Part shown: positions 36,763 through 46,753 of the stretch, in pieces
Numbering within the stretch: the stretch's first letter is position 1
How the letters are laid out: each line of letters begins with the position of its first letter
Origin: Marinicellulosiphila megalodicopiae
GTDB taxonomy: Bacteria; Pseudomonadota; Gammaproteobacteria; Pseudomonadales; Natronospirillaceae
DNA length: 64,000 bases
NCBI RefSeq assembly: GCF_045862395.1
Contig: NZ_AP023087.1
Coordinates: 3,720,001 to 3,784,000 of the forward strand
Direction of reading: 5' to 3'
Program-made: the position numbers and the translations under genes
The notes under the pieces: model-generated
Seen by the model: the letters and a program-made list of their open reading frames with translations, nothing else
What the model was told of the DNA's origin: nothing
The model's database searches: none

Positions 36763-36859
36763 AAGTATGCGAGTTTTTTCGCAATTTCAGGGTGTTTTTT
36801 AGAAAAAAAATTGTAAGATTTTTTTTATTGAGTCTTTAGGATTCTAAATCAGAGATTCC

Positions 36860-36863
36860 TTTA
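36860..36863. repeat. Target-site duplication, right copy
   Basis: TTTA directly after the right terminal inverted repeat; partner of 35684-35687. Confidence 0.75.
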
Positions 36864-36951
36864 TAATAAATTAATAAATGCAAGCTTCATTGCAAACGTA
36901 AACATGCTAATATTCCGTTCACATTCATCCTTGCATTAAATAGGCTTTGTT

Positions 36952-37449
36952 ATGTCACAACATCCATTTTATTCAATTGACTGCCCTGATCATTTGGGAA
37001 GTTTATTATTAACCCCCTGCCCAGGCACAAAAGATATTGGACTTAAACAATCATTAGTTGAGTTAAAAAATGCAGGAGCGTCCGCTGTGTTAACATTAAT
37101 GCTAGAAAGCGAAATATATGAGCTTGGTGTAACTGAATTAAAAACACTTTGTGAAGAACTAGACATGCAATGGATTCACCTACCCATCGTAGACGAAGGC
37201 GCACCTGAAGAAACTTTCGAGTTATTATGGTCACAATTTAAACATGAAATTCATGCAATTTTAAACGACAAAGAATCCATAGCCATTCACTGCAAAGGTG
37301 GCTCAGGTCGAACAGGGATTGTAGCTGGTAAAATATTACTAGAACGCGGTGCAAATTTTGACTCAACCATTGAACAGATCAAAGCATTAAGACCCAATGC
37401 ATTTTCCCATGACGTCCAAGTGGAATATATGATGCAGTTTAAAGGTTAA
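36952..37449 (+). CDS. Dual-specificity/tyrosine phosphatase (CDKN3-like)
   Basis: A 165-residue cytosolic phosphatase of the cysteine-dependent superfamily. The active-site loop HCKGGSGRTG gives nucleophile Cys114 and Arg120; Asp81 in PIVDEGAPE is the likely general acid. The fold resembles CDKN3-type bacterial phosphatases. It lies downstream of the IS element and has its own upstream region. Whether it acts on proteins, sugars or nucleotides cannot be told. Confidence 0.85.
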   Translation: MSQHPFYSIDCPDHLGSLLLTPCPGTKDIGLKQSLVELKNAGASAVLTLMLESEIYELGVTELKTLCEELDMQWIHLPIVDEGAPEETFELLWSQFKHEIHAILNDKESIAIHCKGGSGRTGIVAGKILLERGANFDSTIEQIKALRPNAFSHDVQVEYMMQFKG

Positions 37450-37613
37450 TTATTATGTGGGTGATAAGCTTGCTTTAACGTCACTTTAAACATTAGGAAA
37501 TTTAGTGATTATCCAGTAAGCTCTATTGCTTTTTTGATACTTAGCGTCTAAATTTTGCGAATGAAAATTTAAGGGAAAGCAGATTAACAAAAGTGGTAAA
37601 CAAGAAATTCAAA

Positions 37614-37639
37614 CCCTTATTCATCCATTTGAATAAGGG
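37614..37639 (-). terminator. Probable terminator of the 40899-37649 operon
   Basis: CCCTTATTCA – TCCATT – TGAATAAGGG hairpin 10 bases after the lipoprotein stop on the minus strand. The trailing T run is short (GGGTTTGAATTT), so it may be a weak terminator. Confidence 0.55.
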
Positions 37640-37648
37640 CCTAATTTA

Positions 37649-38905
37649 TTACTTATAACGCTGAATGTATTTTTCACCATGGGTCGTTGTCATTAAATCA
37701 GAAGTGGACAGCGCATAATCAAAACGATCTTGCATGGCATCCTCTACTATTTTAGCCAATTCTAATTGATCCATTCTAACAAACTGTAATGCCACCATAT
37801 AATACACAAAATCGTAGGAGCCAAATCGAGTCAATATTTGATACATCGATTCATTTACTTGAGTTTGGTTGTCACTTAATTTAGCTGCAATTAATTGATA
37901 ATAATGCCATGTAAGCGATTGTTTGTAATATGGACTTTGTGTGTCACTCAGTTTAAAAAACGTTTCAAACTTGTCGTTATTTAAATAATAAAAAGTAAAA
38001 AACACTGAAGCGGCACTTGTAAGTTCAGTATTTTCAGCTAATTTTTCATTTAACCAATCAACGTACCAGTCTGTTGCAGCTACTTTTACGTCAATAAATT
38101 CAAGTAATTTTTTAGTTTTAAATTTTTCATCAATTTTTTTATAATGATTAAATAATTCATAAGGTGTCTTAGATTCTTGAATATTTGTAAGCACGGTTGC
38201 CAGCTCATTTTGCTCTTCAGGGTAATAGTCAATCATAATTGGCGCTAAATAGTTAGGCGCTGTTTTTGTTGAAACTGAATACCCCTTGCTATTCTTAACT
38301 GGTTTTTCATAAGTATAAAAAGCATTGGCGAACTTGTCACTTAACGTAAAAGATTCATCATCTAACAATACATCTAATAACGTTAAATTTTGCTTATCTA
38401 AGTAAATACTCATGGATGACATGTTGCCATTGTCGTGATAAATCAAAAACCGTGTTTCTATATAATCAAGCGATAATGATTTAACCGTATCAAAATACCA
38501 AACATCCGAATTTTCGACGCTATTTTTTAATTTTGAAAGTAAAATTTCTGAATAATAACTGGATTCAAATACATTTAGGTCTGCAAAAATATGTCTATTT
38601 TCAATATAACGACTGATTGATTTAGAATTAATATATTTATCTGATAGTGTTTGATCATTAATATCCGTTTCTAAATCGAGTAGATATTTAAGATACGTTA
38701 AATGTGCACTGTCCTGTGATTGCTCTTCAACACGATTTGCAATGTTTGGTTCGCTTTGCAACTGCTCAACTGAGATTTGTTGTGGTTCACTTACTGCGCC
38801 ACCCATTGTTGAATCTTGAGATTTTTTTGAGCTAGATGAGCAAGAAGCCAATATTACAAAACACAATATCATGGATACCTTTATCATTGAATGTGTCATA
38901 TTCAC
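37649..38905 (-). CDS. Hypothetical lipoprotein downstream of a transglutaminase-like protein
   Basis: A 418-residue predicted lipoprotein (lipobox VILASC22, then poly-Ser). The rest is largely alpha-helical with TPR-like helix pairs towards the C-terminus (YDFVYYMVALQFVRMDQLELAKIVEDAMQDR). No family recognised. Its start overlaps the end of the DUF3857 gene by 4 bases (ATGA), so the two products are made together and may act together in the envelope. Confidence 0.7.
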   Translation of the reverse strand: MNMTHSMIKVSMILCFVILASCSSSSKKSQDSTMGGAVSEPQQISVEQLQSEPNIANRVEEQSQDSAHLTYLKYLLDLETDINDQTLSDKYINSKSISRYIENRHIFADLNVFESSYYSEILLSKLKNSVENSDVWYFDTVKSLSLDYIETRFLIYHDNGNMSSMSIYLDKQNLTLLDVLLDDESFTLSDKFANAFYTYEKPVKNSKGYSVSTKTAPNYLAPIMIDYYPEEQNELATVLTNIQESKTPYELFNHYKKIDEKFKTKKLLEFIDVKVAATDWYVDWLNEKLAENTELTSAASVFFTFYYLNNDKFETFFKLSDTQSPYYKQSLTWHYYQLIAAKLSDNQTQVNESMYQILTRFGSYDFVYYMVALQFVRMDQLELAKIVEDAMQDRFDYALSTSDLMTTTHGEKYIQRYK

Positions 38906-40899
38906 TCCTGAAATTTACGTTTAGAATTTAATTTTTGTAGGATTTTTTCTACGCTTTTATAATCATTTGCGGTGGTGACATTAGTTATAGATTGATTAAT
39001 GTAAATATTATTTTCAGCTTGATCCACATCATCCATGTAGTTACGAATATCTTTTGCATCTACGTGGTCTTTCTTTGATTGATATAAACTTGTCATCGAC
39101 ATTTTGCGTAAATCATTTTGGTAAATACTTGTGACTTTAAAATAGTCATTTTCAACCACCTGTGGTGTTTCTGGCCAATTAAGGTCAATCCATTCAGATA
39201 TAAATAAATTCGTCTGATACTCAATGGTTATTGGGTGAAATTGTTTAAACGGTTGAAAACGTTTGACCTGCTCTGGATTAACTAAATACTCACCAATCAT
39301 TTGATTGTAAACCTCAAACGAGCTTGAAGTTCCATCAATTGTCCAAAAACCAGGCAACATATATTGTTCATGTAAAACAATAATATTATTTTTCTGATCG
39401 TCCTCTACTTTGATTTCTTTAACCAATTGAATATCTGGATAAAAACGACGGTAATAATCTAAAAAATCATCGGCTATTTGGCTTAATGAATTTTGCTCTA
39501 CTCTATATCTAAATGATTCTGCAGAACCACCTTCATAAGTTGTGATGAGTTCTAATTCAACCGAAGAGGTGTAATCGCCTGAGTAAATATTTTCTTGAAC
39601 GGATATTTTACGATTTTGAGTACTAGGCTCTGCTGAAATTAATTTTTGGGTGCCATCTTTAATTAACAATGCGGCACCATAATTGGGTTGATACAAACTT
39701 TTTAATCTTGTGCCTTGTAAGGTTTTGGTTGCATCTACCCAATATCCCCCATCTAAATCAATCCAAACGATCACATGGTTAAAAACACCAGGAGAAGGTA
39801 ATGCTTTAAATAATTCATTTTCTTGATAAGTGGACACTAATGCAGGATAACTTTTCACACCAATTGAAGTTAATAATGTTTGTAATAAAAGTGCTTTGTC
39901 TTTGCAATCTCCATATCGATTATTAAACACTTCATCAGGGTGATGAGGTTTATGAGAATTTTCACCTAGCTCTAGTCCTAAATACCGAACATCTTCTTGC
40001 ACAAATTGTATCGCTTGATCTATGGCTTTGGCTTGCTCCATAGATTGCAACTGCTTTATAAATGCTTGCAACGATGCATCATCTTGTAATGTCACATCAA
40101 ATAAATCCAACGCCCAGTTTGCTACTTCTGTCCAATCTTTATACTCACTGAACTCTATAAATGGATAAGGAGTAAACCAGTTTGGTAATTCTGTTTGTTC
40201 TTCAACAGCCTCTTGTGCGCCAATATTAATTTCGTAATAGCTCCATTTTTTATCGCTACGCTGACTGACCAATACATCTTTGGTGTTATGAATTTTATAA
40301 AAAAGCTCACGGTCTTTTTCAATCATTACATTTAAGTGAAACGCACTTAAAGGCACGCCCCATTGCAAGCTGATTGCTTTATCGAAATAATCACCAAACA
40401 CTGGATTTTTACCCATAATTGAATAACTATAATCAATGGTGTCCCCTTTACGAATATCCTTTAATAATAATTTTGCTTGCATACGACCTGTATGCATCAA
40501 GTATTCTGATGATTCTTCACTGACGCTAACATCTTCTGGCACTAAACGATTAATGATTTTTCCGTCACGAATTAAATCAACGGCGTGAATATTTAACGTT
40601 TCATAAGCGGGATCAAATCCTAAAAATATATCAGATAGCTGTTCAACCGCGCTGTTATTATTTAATTTATAGACCAAACGCGAATATACGAATTGCTCAT
40701 CATTTTTAACTTGAATCTGCTTATCAAATAACAAATAGTCCGCAGGATAAGTTGAGCCCTCAAGTTCAGGAATTTGATGAGAGACCACCCAATCAGGAAT
40801 GGCTGAATACTGAACCTCTTGAGATGCTAAGCTATTTGTTACCAAACACAATAAACTTACACATAACACCAACCCATTTAAACATTGCTTTTTAAACAT
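38902..40899 (-). CDS. DUF3857 and transglutaminase-like domain protein
   Basis: A 665-residue exported protein. The start at 40899 (MFKKQCLNGLVLCVSLL) follows GGTGGAAATT and gives a clean signal peptide ending near SLA-S; upstream in-frame Met codons would add only six residues. An N-terminal DUF3857 beta-sandwich (about 30-230) precedes a transglutaminase core. Its catalytic triad is visible as Cys in RYGDCKDKA, His in GVFNHVIVW and Asp in YWVDATKT. A further C-terminal beta domain follows. Such proteins are periplasmic and of unknown substrate; triad retention suggests activity. First gene of a two-gene operon. Confidence 0.88.
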   Translation of the reverse strand: MFKKQCLNGLVLCVSLLCLVTNSLASQEVQYSAIPDWVVSHQIPELEGSTYPADYLLFDKQIQVKNDEQFVYSRLVYKLNNNSAVEQLSDIFLGFDPAYETLNIHAVDLIRDGKIINRLVPEDVSVSEESSEYLMHTGRMQAKLLLKDIRKGDTIDYSYSIMGKNPVFGDYFDKAISLQWGVPLSAFHLNVMIEKDRELFYKIHNTKDVLVSQRSDKKWSYYEINIGAQEAVEEQTELPNWFTPYPFIEFSEYKDWTEVANWALDLFDVTLQDDASLQAFIKQLQSMEQAKAIDQAIQFVQEDVRYLGLELGENSHKPHHPDEVFNNRYGDCKDKALLLQTLLTSIGVKSYPALVSTYQENELFKALPSPGVFNHVIVWIDLDGGYWVDATKTLQGTRLKSLYQPNYGAALLIKDGTQKLISAEPSTQNRKISVQENIYSGDYTSSVELELITTYEGGSAESFRYRVEQNSLSQIADDFLDYYRRFYPDIQLVKEIKVEDDQKNNIIVLHEQYMLPGFWTIDGTSSSFEVYNQMIGEYLVNPEQVKRFQPFKQFHPITIEYQTNLFISEWIDLNWPETPQVVENDYFKVTSIYQNDLRKMSMTSLYQSKKDHVDAKDIRNYMDDVDQAENNIYINQSITNVTTANDYKSVEKILQKLNSKRKFQE

Positions 40900-41004
40900 A
40901 ATTTCCACCATAATCATTATCCATTCATCATTTTTGCATTGTATTTCAAATAAGCATTGATTTAATAGAATGACAAAAAATCTAAGTATACCGACTTATT
41001 AAAC

Positions 41005-42204
41005 ATGCCTAAACTCACAATTCCATTTTTTTTGTTTTTATTTATTCTTGGTGCATTAACTGGTCTAACGCCGTTTGCTGTGGATATGTATATTCCAAGC
41101 ATTATTCAAATCAGCGAGCATATTTCGCAATCCGAATCCATCACGCAATTATCAATTACAATATTTTTATTTATATCGGCCATTACGCAATTATTTTACG
41201 GGCCATTAAGTGACAGTTTTGGTAGGCGTAAAGTGATATTAATTGGGATTTGTATTTTTATTATTGCCAGTTTATTAATTGTATTTATTCAAAATATTAC
41301 CCAATTACTGCTATTACGAGCGCTACAAGCAGCCGGTGGCGGAGCTATTGCGGTTTGTGTAAATGCTATTGTGCGAGATTATTACAATGACAATCAATTA
41401 GCCAAAGCCATGAGTTATCTCATAATGATTGTGATTATAGCGCCAATGATTGCCCCTATTATTGGGGGTTTAATTTTATTACGTTTTGATTGGCAGATGA
41501 TTTTTTATGTGATTGCTTTTTTAGCGATTGTATTTGGGGCAGGGTTTTATTTCTTTATTCAAGAAAGTCACCCAAAATCAAAAAGACAACCGTTCAATAT
41601 TAAAGGAATTTATAGCAATTACTCACACATATTAAAACAACCTCGCTCCATCGCTTATATTTTGTTAGGCGGTTTTTCATCAGCCCCGATGTTTATTTTT
41701 ATCACCAACAGTGCATCGGTATATCAAGTATTTTTAGGTATTTCAGCGCAACAATTTGGCTTTTATTTTGGCGCAAACGTACTTGCGATGATGGCAAGCT
41801 CTTGGATTAACACTAGATTATTAAATCGATTTGACTACCAAAATATTATGCACTTTTTTATATGGGCACGATTGATTCCAGCAAGCATCCTTTTAATCGT
41901 TAGCTTAATTGTTGATCAACATATTTTATGGTATTTGTTTCCGGGTGTGGTTTTAAGTATTGGTTTAATGCCTTTTGTAGGACCTAATGCGTCAGCTGCT
42001 TTATTATCTAAACATGGCAAACATGCAGGGTCAGCCTCTGCATTAGCTGGAGCGGCTCGATTTGGTATGGGTGCTGTTGCTGGGTCTTTGGCGTCTTTAA
42101 CACAAATTAATAACAACCATATTTCAATGGTCAGTTGGATGTTTGTGATGACGATTTTGTGTGTCTTGATGTCGGTTTGGATTAGAAAGCAAAAGAACGC
42201 ATGA
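41005..42204 (+). CDS. Bcr/CflA-type MFS drug transporter
   Basis: A 399-residue inner-membrane protein with 12 predicted helices. The N-terminal motif TPFAVDMYIPSI and GPLSDSFGRRKVI (MFS motif A) identify the Bcr/CflA subfamily, which exports small molecules such as bicyclomycin or cysteine. RALQAAGGGAIAVCVNAIVRDYY is also typical. It is a single gene, convergent with the ABC exporter operon. Confidence 0.92.
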   Translation: MPKLTIPFFLFLFILGALTGLTPFAVDMYIPSIIQISEHISQSESITQLSITIFLFISAITQLFYGPLSDSFGRRKVILIGICIFIIASLLIVFIQNITQLLLLRALQAAGGGAIAVCVNAIVRDYYNDNQLAKAMSYLIMIVIIAPMIAPIIGGLILLRFDWQMIFYVIAFLAIVFGAGFYFFIQESHPKSKRQPFNIKGIYSNYSHILKQPRSIAYILLGGFSSAPMFIFITNSASVYQVFLGISAQQFGFYFGANVLAMMASSWINTRLLNRFDYQNIMHFFIWARLIPASILLIVSLIVDQHILWYLFPGVVLSIGLMPFVGPNASAALLSKHGKHAGSASALAGAARFGMGAVAGSLASLTQINNNHISMVSWMFVMTILCVLMSVWIRKQKNA

Positions 42205-42220
42205 GGCTTTTAAGTAACAG

Positions 42221-42250
42221 GATCCCCGACGATAAAACTGTCGAGGATGA
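42221..42250. terminator. Possible terminator between convergent genes
   Basis: ATCCCCGAC … GTCGAGGAT imperfect hairpin between the MFS gene (+) and the ABC exporter (-). There is no good T run, so this is tentative. Confidence 0.3.
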
Positions 42251-42275
42251 CGCAGGTTATAAATATTTAAAAACG

Positions 42276-44108
42276 CTATTCAGCAATAAACCCGCCAGAC
42301 TGATGCGCCCAAAGTTTTGCGTAAATACCATCTTTTGCAATTAATTCTTGATGTGTGCCCTGCTCCACAATTTTGCCTTTATCTAACACAATTAATCGAT
42401 CCATTTGTGCAATGGTTGATAATCTGTGAGCAATGGCAATCACGGTTTTGTTTACCATTAACTCTTTAAAAGATTCTTGAATTTGCACTTCCACTTCTGA
42501 ATCTAAAGCAGAGGTCGCTTCATCTAAAATTAAAATCGGGGCATTTTTTAATAATACTCGGGCAATGGCGATACGTTGACGTTGACCACCTGAAAGTTTG
42601 ACACCACGCTCGCCTACTTGCGCATCAAAACCAGTATTGCCATAGGGGTCGGTTAAGTCTTGAATAAATTCAAACGCTTTGGCTTGTTTGGTTGCGTTGA
42701 TTAATTGCTCTTCAGTCGCATCAGGACAGCCATATAAAATATTTTCACGTACAGATCGATGTAAAAGTGAAGTATCTTGAGTCACCATACCGATACTTTG
42801 GCGAAGGCTTTCTTGAGTTACTTGGCTAATATTTTGCCCATCAATTAAAATCTCACCACTTTTGATGTCGTAAAATCTTAATAATAAATTTACGATGGTG
42901 GACTTTCCTGCACCAGAGCGCCCAATTAAACCAATCTTTTCACCTGCTTTTATGGATAAATTCAGTCCATTTAATACATCGTCTTTACTTTTATCGTAAC
43001 TAAATTGCACATTATTTAAATCAATTTGACATTGCGTCGCATTTAAATCTTTTGCGTCTTTTTTATCTTCAACCAAATAAGGTTTTGACAATGTACGCAT
43101 GCTATCGATGATCGTACCTATATGTTCAAACAACGCACTGATTTCCCACATAATCCATTGAGCCATGCCATTAATTCTTAACGCTAAACCAATGGCGGTA
43201 CTTAATAAACCTGCAGTCACTAAACTTTGTGTCCACAACCACAATCCTAAAAATGCCATGACAAAAACCAAAACATAATTTAATGTTTGAATGCTGACAT
43301 TTAAACTGGTGACGTAACGCATTTGGATATAAACAGTTTGTAAAAATCCATCCATGCTTTCTTTTGCGTATTGTTCTTCACGCTTGGTATGTGAAAATAA
43401 TTTTACAGTTGCGATGTTTGTATAGCTGTCTACTAATCTTCCAGTCATGATTGAACGCTCATCAGCTTGTTTACTTGAAATCGCTTTTAACTTAGGAATA
43501 AAGTACATTTGCAATGCCACATAAATAATTAACCAAACGATCATCACTAACATTAAATACAAACTGTTTGTGCCTAATAGCACCAATATAGTCACAAAAT
43601 AAGTGGCGATATAAACCAGTATATTTGCCATTTTCAAAATTGCTTCGCGAATCGATAATGCATTTTGCATTACCTTAGTGGCTATACGTCCAGCAAAATC
43701 ATTCTGATAAAACTCAAAACTTTGTTTTAATAAATATCGATGAGACAACCATCTGATTGCCATTGGATAATTACCCAATAAACTTTGATGTACGATTAAA
43801 GCATGTAAAAACGTCACCAATGGCAGTGCAATCACACAAATAATAGACATCCAAATTAATTCATTCTTGTGTTCAGTCATTAACGTTTCAGGATCATTGG
43901 TTACTATCCAATCAATTAATTGCCCCATAAATCCAAAAAGACTGATTTCCATTACAGCAACGCCTGCCGTTAATATCGACATTACAATAATTGGCAACCC
44001 CATCCCCTTTGAATAATATTGGCAATATTTTACAAAGGAATTTGGTGCAACGTTTCCATCTACTTCTGGATACGCCTTGGTTAATTTTTCAAAAAATTGA
44101 TACAACAT
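42276..44108 (-). CDS. ABC exporter (fused membrane and ATPase domains)
   Basis: A 610-residue half-transporter: an exporter membrane domain of six helices (about 35-340) followed by an ATPase (about 365-600). The ATPase has Walker A GRSGAGKST, Q-loop TQDTSLLHRSV, signature LSGGQRQRIAIARVLL, Walker B ILILDEATSALD and AHRLSTI switch. The start at 44108 (MLYQFFEK) forms a TAATG junction with the rsmE stop; an upstream in-frame start would overlap rsmE more. Resembles MsbA/multidrug-type exporters; the cargo is unknown. Last gene of bioA-rsmE-exporter. Confidence 0.92.
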   Translation of the reverse strand: MLYQFFEKLTKAYPEVDGNVAPNSFVKYCQYYSKGMGLPIIVMSILTAGVAVMEISLFGFMGQLIDWIVTNDPETLMTEHKNELIWMSIICVIALPLVTFLHALIVHQSLLGNYPMAIRWLSHRYLLKQSFEFYQNDFAGRIATKVMQNALSIREAILKMANILVYIATYFVTILVLLGTNSLYLMLVMIVWLIIYVALQMYFIPKLKAISSKQADERSIMTGRLVDSYTNIATVKLFSHTKREEQYAKESMDGFLQTVYIQMRYVTSLNVSIQTLNYVLVFVMAFLGLWLWTQSLVTAGLLSTAIGLALRINGMAQWIMWEISALFEHIGTIIDSMRTLSKPYLVEDKKDAKDLNATQCQIDLNNVQFSYDKSKDDVLNGLNLSIKAGEKIGLIGRSGAGKSTIVNLLLRFYDIKSGEILIDGQNISQVTQESLRQSIGMVTQDTSLLHRSVRENILYGCPDATEEQLINATKQAKAFEFIQDLTDPYGNTGFDAQVGERGVKLSGGQRQRIAIARVLLKNAPILILDEATSALDSEVEVQIQESFKELMVNKTVIAIAHRLSTIAQMDRLIVLDKGKIVEQGTHQELIAKDGIYAKLWAHQSGGFIAE

Positions 44109-44833
44109 TAAAAATCCCCCCACAGAGTTTGTAGGACACTCAACAATACAACAGGTGCAGTTTCTGTTCTTAAAATTCGAGGTCCCATTGTGATAGCCGT
44201 ATAGTTTTGTTTAATGGCCTGATCAATTTCATCTTGAGTTAACCCGCCTTCTGGCCCAATTAACGCCACAATATTTGAAGCAGCCTCCATGGTTTTTATA
44301 TCTGTTGCATCACGGTGATGTAAAACCAATTTACAAGCATCTTGTTCAATTTGAATAAATTGTTCAAAACTAATTGGTGAGTTAATGACAGGCACAACAT
44401 TGCGACCGTTTTGCTCGCAACTAGAAATCGCCACTTGTTGCCAACGCTGTAATTTCTTTTCTTGTTTGTCGGCTTTGAGTTTTAATTCACTTCGCTGTGT
44501 AGTTAAAGGGGTGATTTGTGTCACCCCTAATTCACAGGCTTTTTGAATGGCGTATTCCATTCGATCACCCAAAGACATCCCTAAACCAATATGAATACTT
44601 AAAGGTGACTCTTTCACGCCATCAATTACACTTATAACATTGAGTGTCACATTCTTTTTATTAGCAAAGCTGACTTCGCATTGATATTCAATGCCGTCTC
44701 CATTAAAAATTCTAACGCTGTCATTTTCTTTTGAGCGTAATACTGAACCTAAATAATGGCTTGCGGTTTTATCAAGTGCTAATGACTCACCTACTTTAAT
44801 GTCACTTTCAACATGTATTCTTGGATTTTTCAT
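44108..44833 (-). CDS. rsmE: 16S rRNA m3U1498 methyltransferase
   Basis: A 241-residue SPOUT-family methyltransferase that methylates U1498 of 16S rRNA. The trefoil-knot motifs are present: IGLGMSLGDRMEYAIQKACELGV, LIGPEGGLTQDEI and MGPRILRTETAPVV. A PUA-like N domain comes first. The ATG overlaps the bioA stop by 4 bases and its stop abuts the exporter ATG. Confidence 0.96.
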   Translation of the reverse strand: MKNPRIHVESDIKVGESLALDKTASHYLGSVLRSKENDSVRIFNGDGIEYQCEVSFANKKNVTLNVISVIDGVKESPLSIHIGLGMSLGDRMEYAIQKACELGVTQITPLTTQRSELKLKADKQEKKLQRWQQVAISSCEQNGRNVVPVINSPISFEQFIQIEQDACKLVLHHRDATDIKTMEAASNIVALIGPEGGLTQDEIDQAIKQNYTAITMGPRILRTETAPVVLLSVLQTLWGDF

Positions 44834-46182
44834 AAAATCTCTTTTATGGCTTTTGTCATCACATCAAACAAATGATCAATTTGGCCATGAGTAATAATAT
44901 AAGGAGGCATCAAATAAATAACGTTACCCAATGGACGTAATAGACAACCATGTTTTAAAGCATATTGATAAATAGCAAAACCTCGACGTTCTTTCCAGTC
45001 GTACTCTTCATTGGTTTGATTGTCTTTGACTAACTCAATTGCGGTAATCATACCCATTTGACGTACTTCGGCAATGTGGCCTTTTATTTGGGAGTCTTGT
45101 TTTAATGCTTCTGCTTTTTGTAAAATATACGATGCGGTGGCTTTATTATTTTCAATAATATTTTCTGTTTGGAAAATATCAATACACGCCAATGCGGCCA
45201 CACAGGCCAATGGATTCCCTGTGTAACTATGAGAATGCAAAAACCCTTTTAATGAAGCGTAATCGTCATAAAATGCGTTGTACATTTTTTCAGTGGTCAT
45301 CACCGCACACAAAGGTAAATAACCGCCTGTTAATACTTTGGACAGCAACATAATATCAGGGGTGACGCTTGCTTGTTCGCAGGCAAACAATGTTCCGGTT
45401 CTGCCAAAACCTACTGCGATTTCATCGGCTATAAAATGCACATTGTATTTGTCACATGCCTCTCGTAATAATTCTAAATAGACAGGGTGATACATACGCA
45501 TGGAACCGGCGCACTGCACTAAAGGCTCTAATATCACCGCACAAATCTCTTCGTGATTGTCTTTTAATGTTTGTAGCATAGGCTCAAACATCTTTTCAGT
45601 ATGAGCTTTCCAGTTTTCGGGTTCGACTAAATAACAATCAGGTGTTGGAACAGTGATCGGTTTTAATAATAATGGCTCGTAAGATTCTTTGTATAACGCC
45701 ACATCACCCACAGCCAATGCCGCTAAGGTTTCACCGTGATAACTGTTTGATAAGTTCACAAATTTTGTTTTGCTTTTTACGCCTTCGTTTTGCCAAAAAT
45801 GAAAACTCATCTTTAACGCAACCTCTATACCTGAAGAGCCATTATCTGCATAAAAGACTTTGTCTAATCCTTTTGGGGTGATTTCTACTAGTTTTTCAGC
45901 CAATTCAATACCTGGCTGGTGCGTAAACCCTGCAAAAATCGCGTGTTCAATTTGATCAAGCTGATTTTTTAATGCTTTGTTGATTTTTTCGTTGGCGTGA
46001 CCAAAGGCATTTACCCACCAAGAGCTAATTGCGTCTATATAAGTATTACCTTCAAAATCTTCAAGATAAATGCCTTTGCCGCGTTTTATAGGGATTAAAG
46101 GATATTGCTCATGATCTTTCATTTGCGTGCATGGATGCCAAAGTACTTCTAAATCGCGATTCATCCAATCTTGGTTTTTCAT
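44830..46182 (-). CDS. bioA: Adenosylmethionine-8-amino-7-oxononanoate aminotransferase
   Basis: A 450-residue PLP-dependent class III aminotransferase of biotin synthesis, converting KAPA to DAPA using S-adenosylmethionine. Landmarks: LWHPCTQMKDHE near the start, SSWWVNAFGHAN, the PLP-phosphate contact DNGSSGIEVALKM, IADEIAVGFGRTG and the PLP lysine in LLSKVLTGGYLPL. The other bio genes are not nearby, which is common for bioA. First gene of the bioA-rsmE-exporter operon. Confidence 0.97.
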   Translation of the reverse strand: MKNQDWMNRDLEVLWHPCTQMKDHEQYPLIPIKRGKGIYLEDFEGNTYIDAISSWWVNAFGHANEKINKALKNQLDQIEHAIFAGFTHQPGIELAEKLVEITPKGLDKVFYADNGSSGIEVALKMSFHFWQNEGVKSKTKFVNLSNSYHGETLAALAVGDVALYKESYEPLLLKPITVPTPDCYLVEPENWKAHTEKMFEPMLQTLKDNHEEICAVILEPLVQCAGSMRMYHPVYLELLREACDKYNVHFIADEIAVGFGRTGTLFACEQASVTPDIMLLSKVLTGGYLPLCAVMTTEKMYNAFYDDYASLKGFLHSHSYTGNPLACVAALACIDIFQTENIIENNKATASYILQKAEALKQDSQIKGHIAEVRQMGMITAIELVKDNQTNEEYDWKERRGFAIYQYALKHGCLLRPLGNVIYLMPPYIITHGQIDHLFDVMTKAIKEIL

Positions 46183-46419
46183 ACAGCGTTACCACTTTAA
46201 AAATAAGGGTCGCAATTGTAGCAAATCCAGCTAATAGTTCTACTTAAGTCGCGTTTTGAGAAATGAGTTTGCATTTTTTAATTAAAACACTCTATTTATA
46301 GCTTGATTCGATTTAACAGTTCTTTATACTCGACTCAGTTATTTTTACATCAAACTAAGAAGTACCACTTCTTAGGTTTGAATTATTATTTAGACTTTAC
46401 TATTCAGGATCGAACAATC

Positions 46420-46749
46420 ATGACTAAAAAAACAACAGCAATTAAAGAAAAATACACAAAAACTCAAATCATTGCTGAAATTGCTGAAAACACAGAATTA
46501 AGCAAAAAAGAAGTAACGGCCGTATTAGATGAATTAGGTGAATTAATGGAACGCCACATCAAAAAACGTAGCGTGGGTGAATTCACATTACCAGGTTTAT
46601 TAAAAGTAGTAACCGTTAAAAAACCAGCAGTTAAAGCACGCAAAGGTATTAATCCATTCACTGGTGAAGAAACAATGTTCAAAGCAAAACCTGCTAGCAC
46701 AGCGGTTAAAATTCGTCCTTTGAAAAAACTAAAAGAAATGGCTCTATAA
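46420..46749 (+). CDS. HU/IHF-family DNA-binding protein
   Basis: A 109-residue nucleoid-associated protein. The start at 46420 (MTKKTTAIKEKYTK) follows CAGGAT; the longer frame from 46303 has no HU-like sequence before it. The HU fold is visible: KTQIIAEIAENTELSKKEVTAVLDEL, GEFTLPGLLKVVTVKKPAVKARKGINPFTGEE and a final KPAST..KIRPLK. A Lys-rich N-terminal extension of about 12 residues precedes the fold. It bends and compacts DNA. Its terminator lies inside the next gene. Confidence 0.92.
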   Translation: MTKKTTAIKEKYTKTQIIAEIAENTELSKKEVTAVLDELGELMERHIKKRSVGEFTLPGLLKVVTVKKPAVKARKGINPFTGEETMFKAKPASTAVKIRPLKKLKEMAL

Positions 46750-46753
46750 CTCG

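Larger units (their letters stand above)
35688..36859 (+). mobile_element. IS5-family insertion sequence, complete
   Basis: A 1172-bp element. The left end GGAAACTCTGTTTA and the right end read inward GGAATCTCTGATTTA are imperfect terminal inverted repeats. The element is flanked by a 4-bp direct repeat TTTA, matching the 4-bp duplication usual for IS5 elements. It carries one transposase with an intact DDE triad and looks recently active. It sits between the ankyrin gene and the phosphatase gene and interrupts no gene I can see. Confidence 0.85.
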
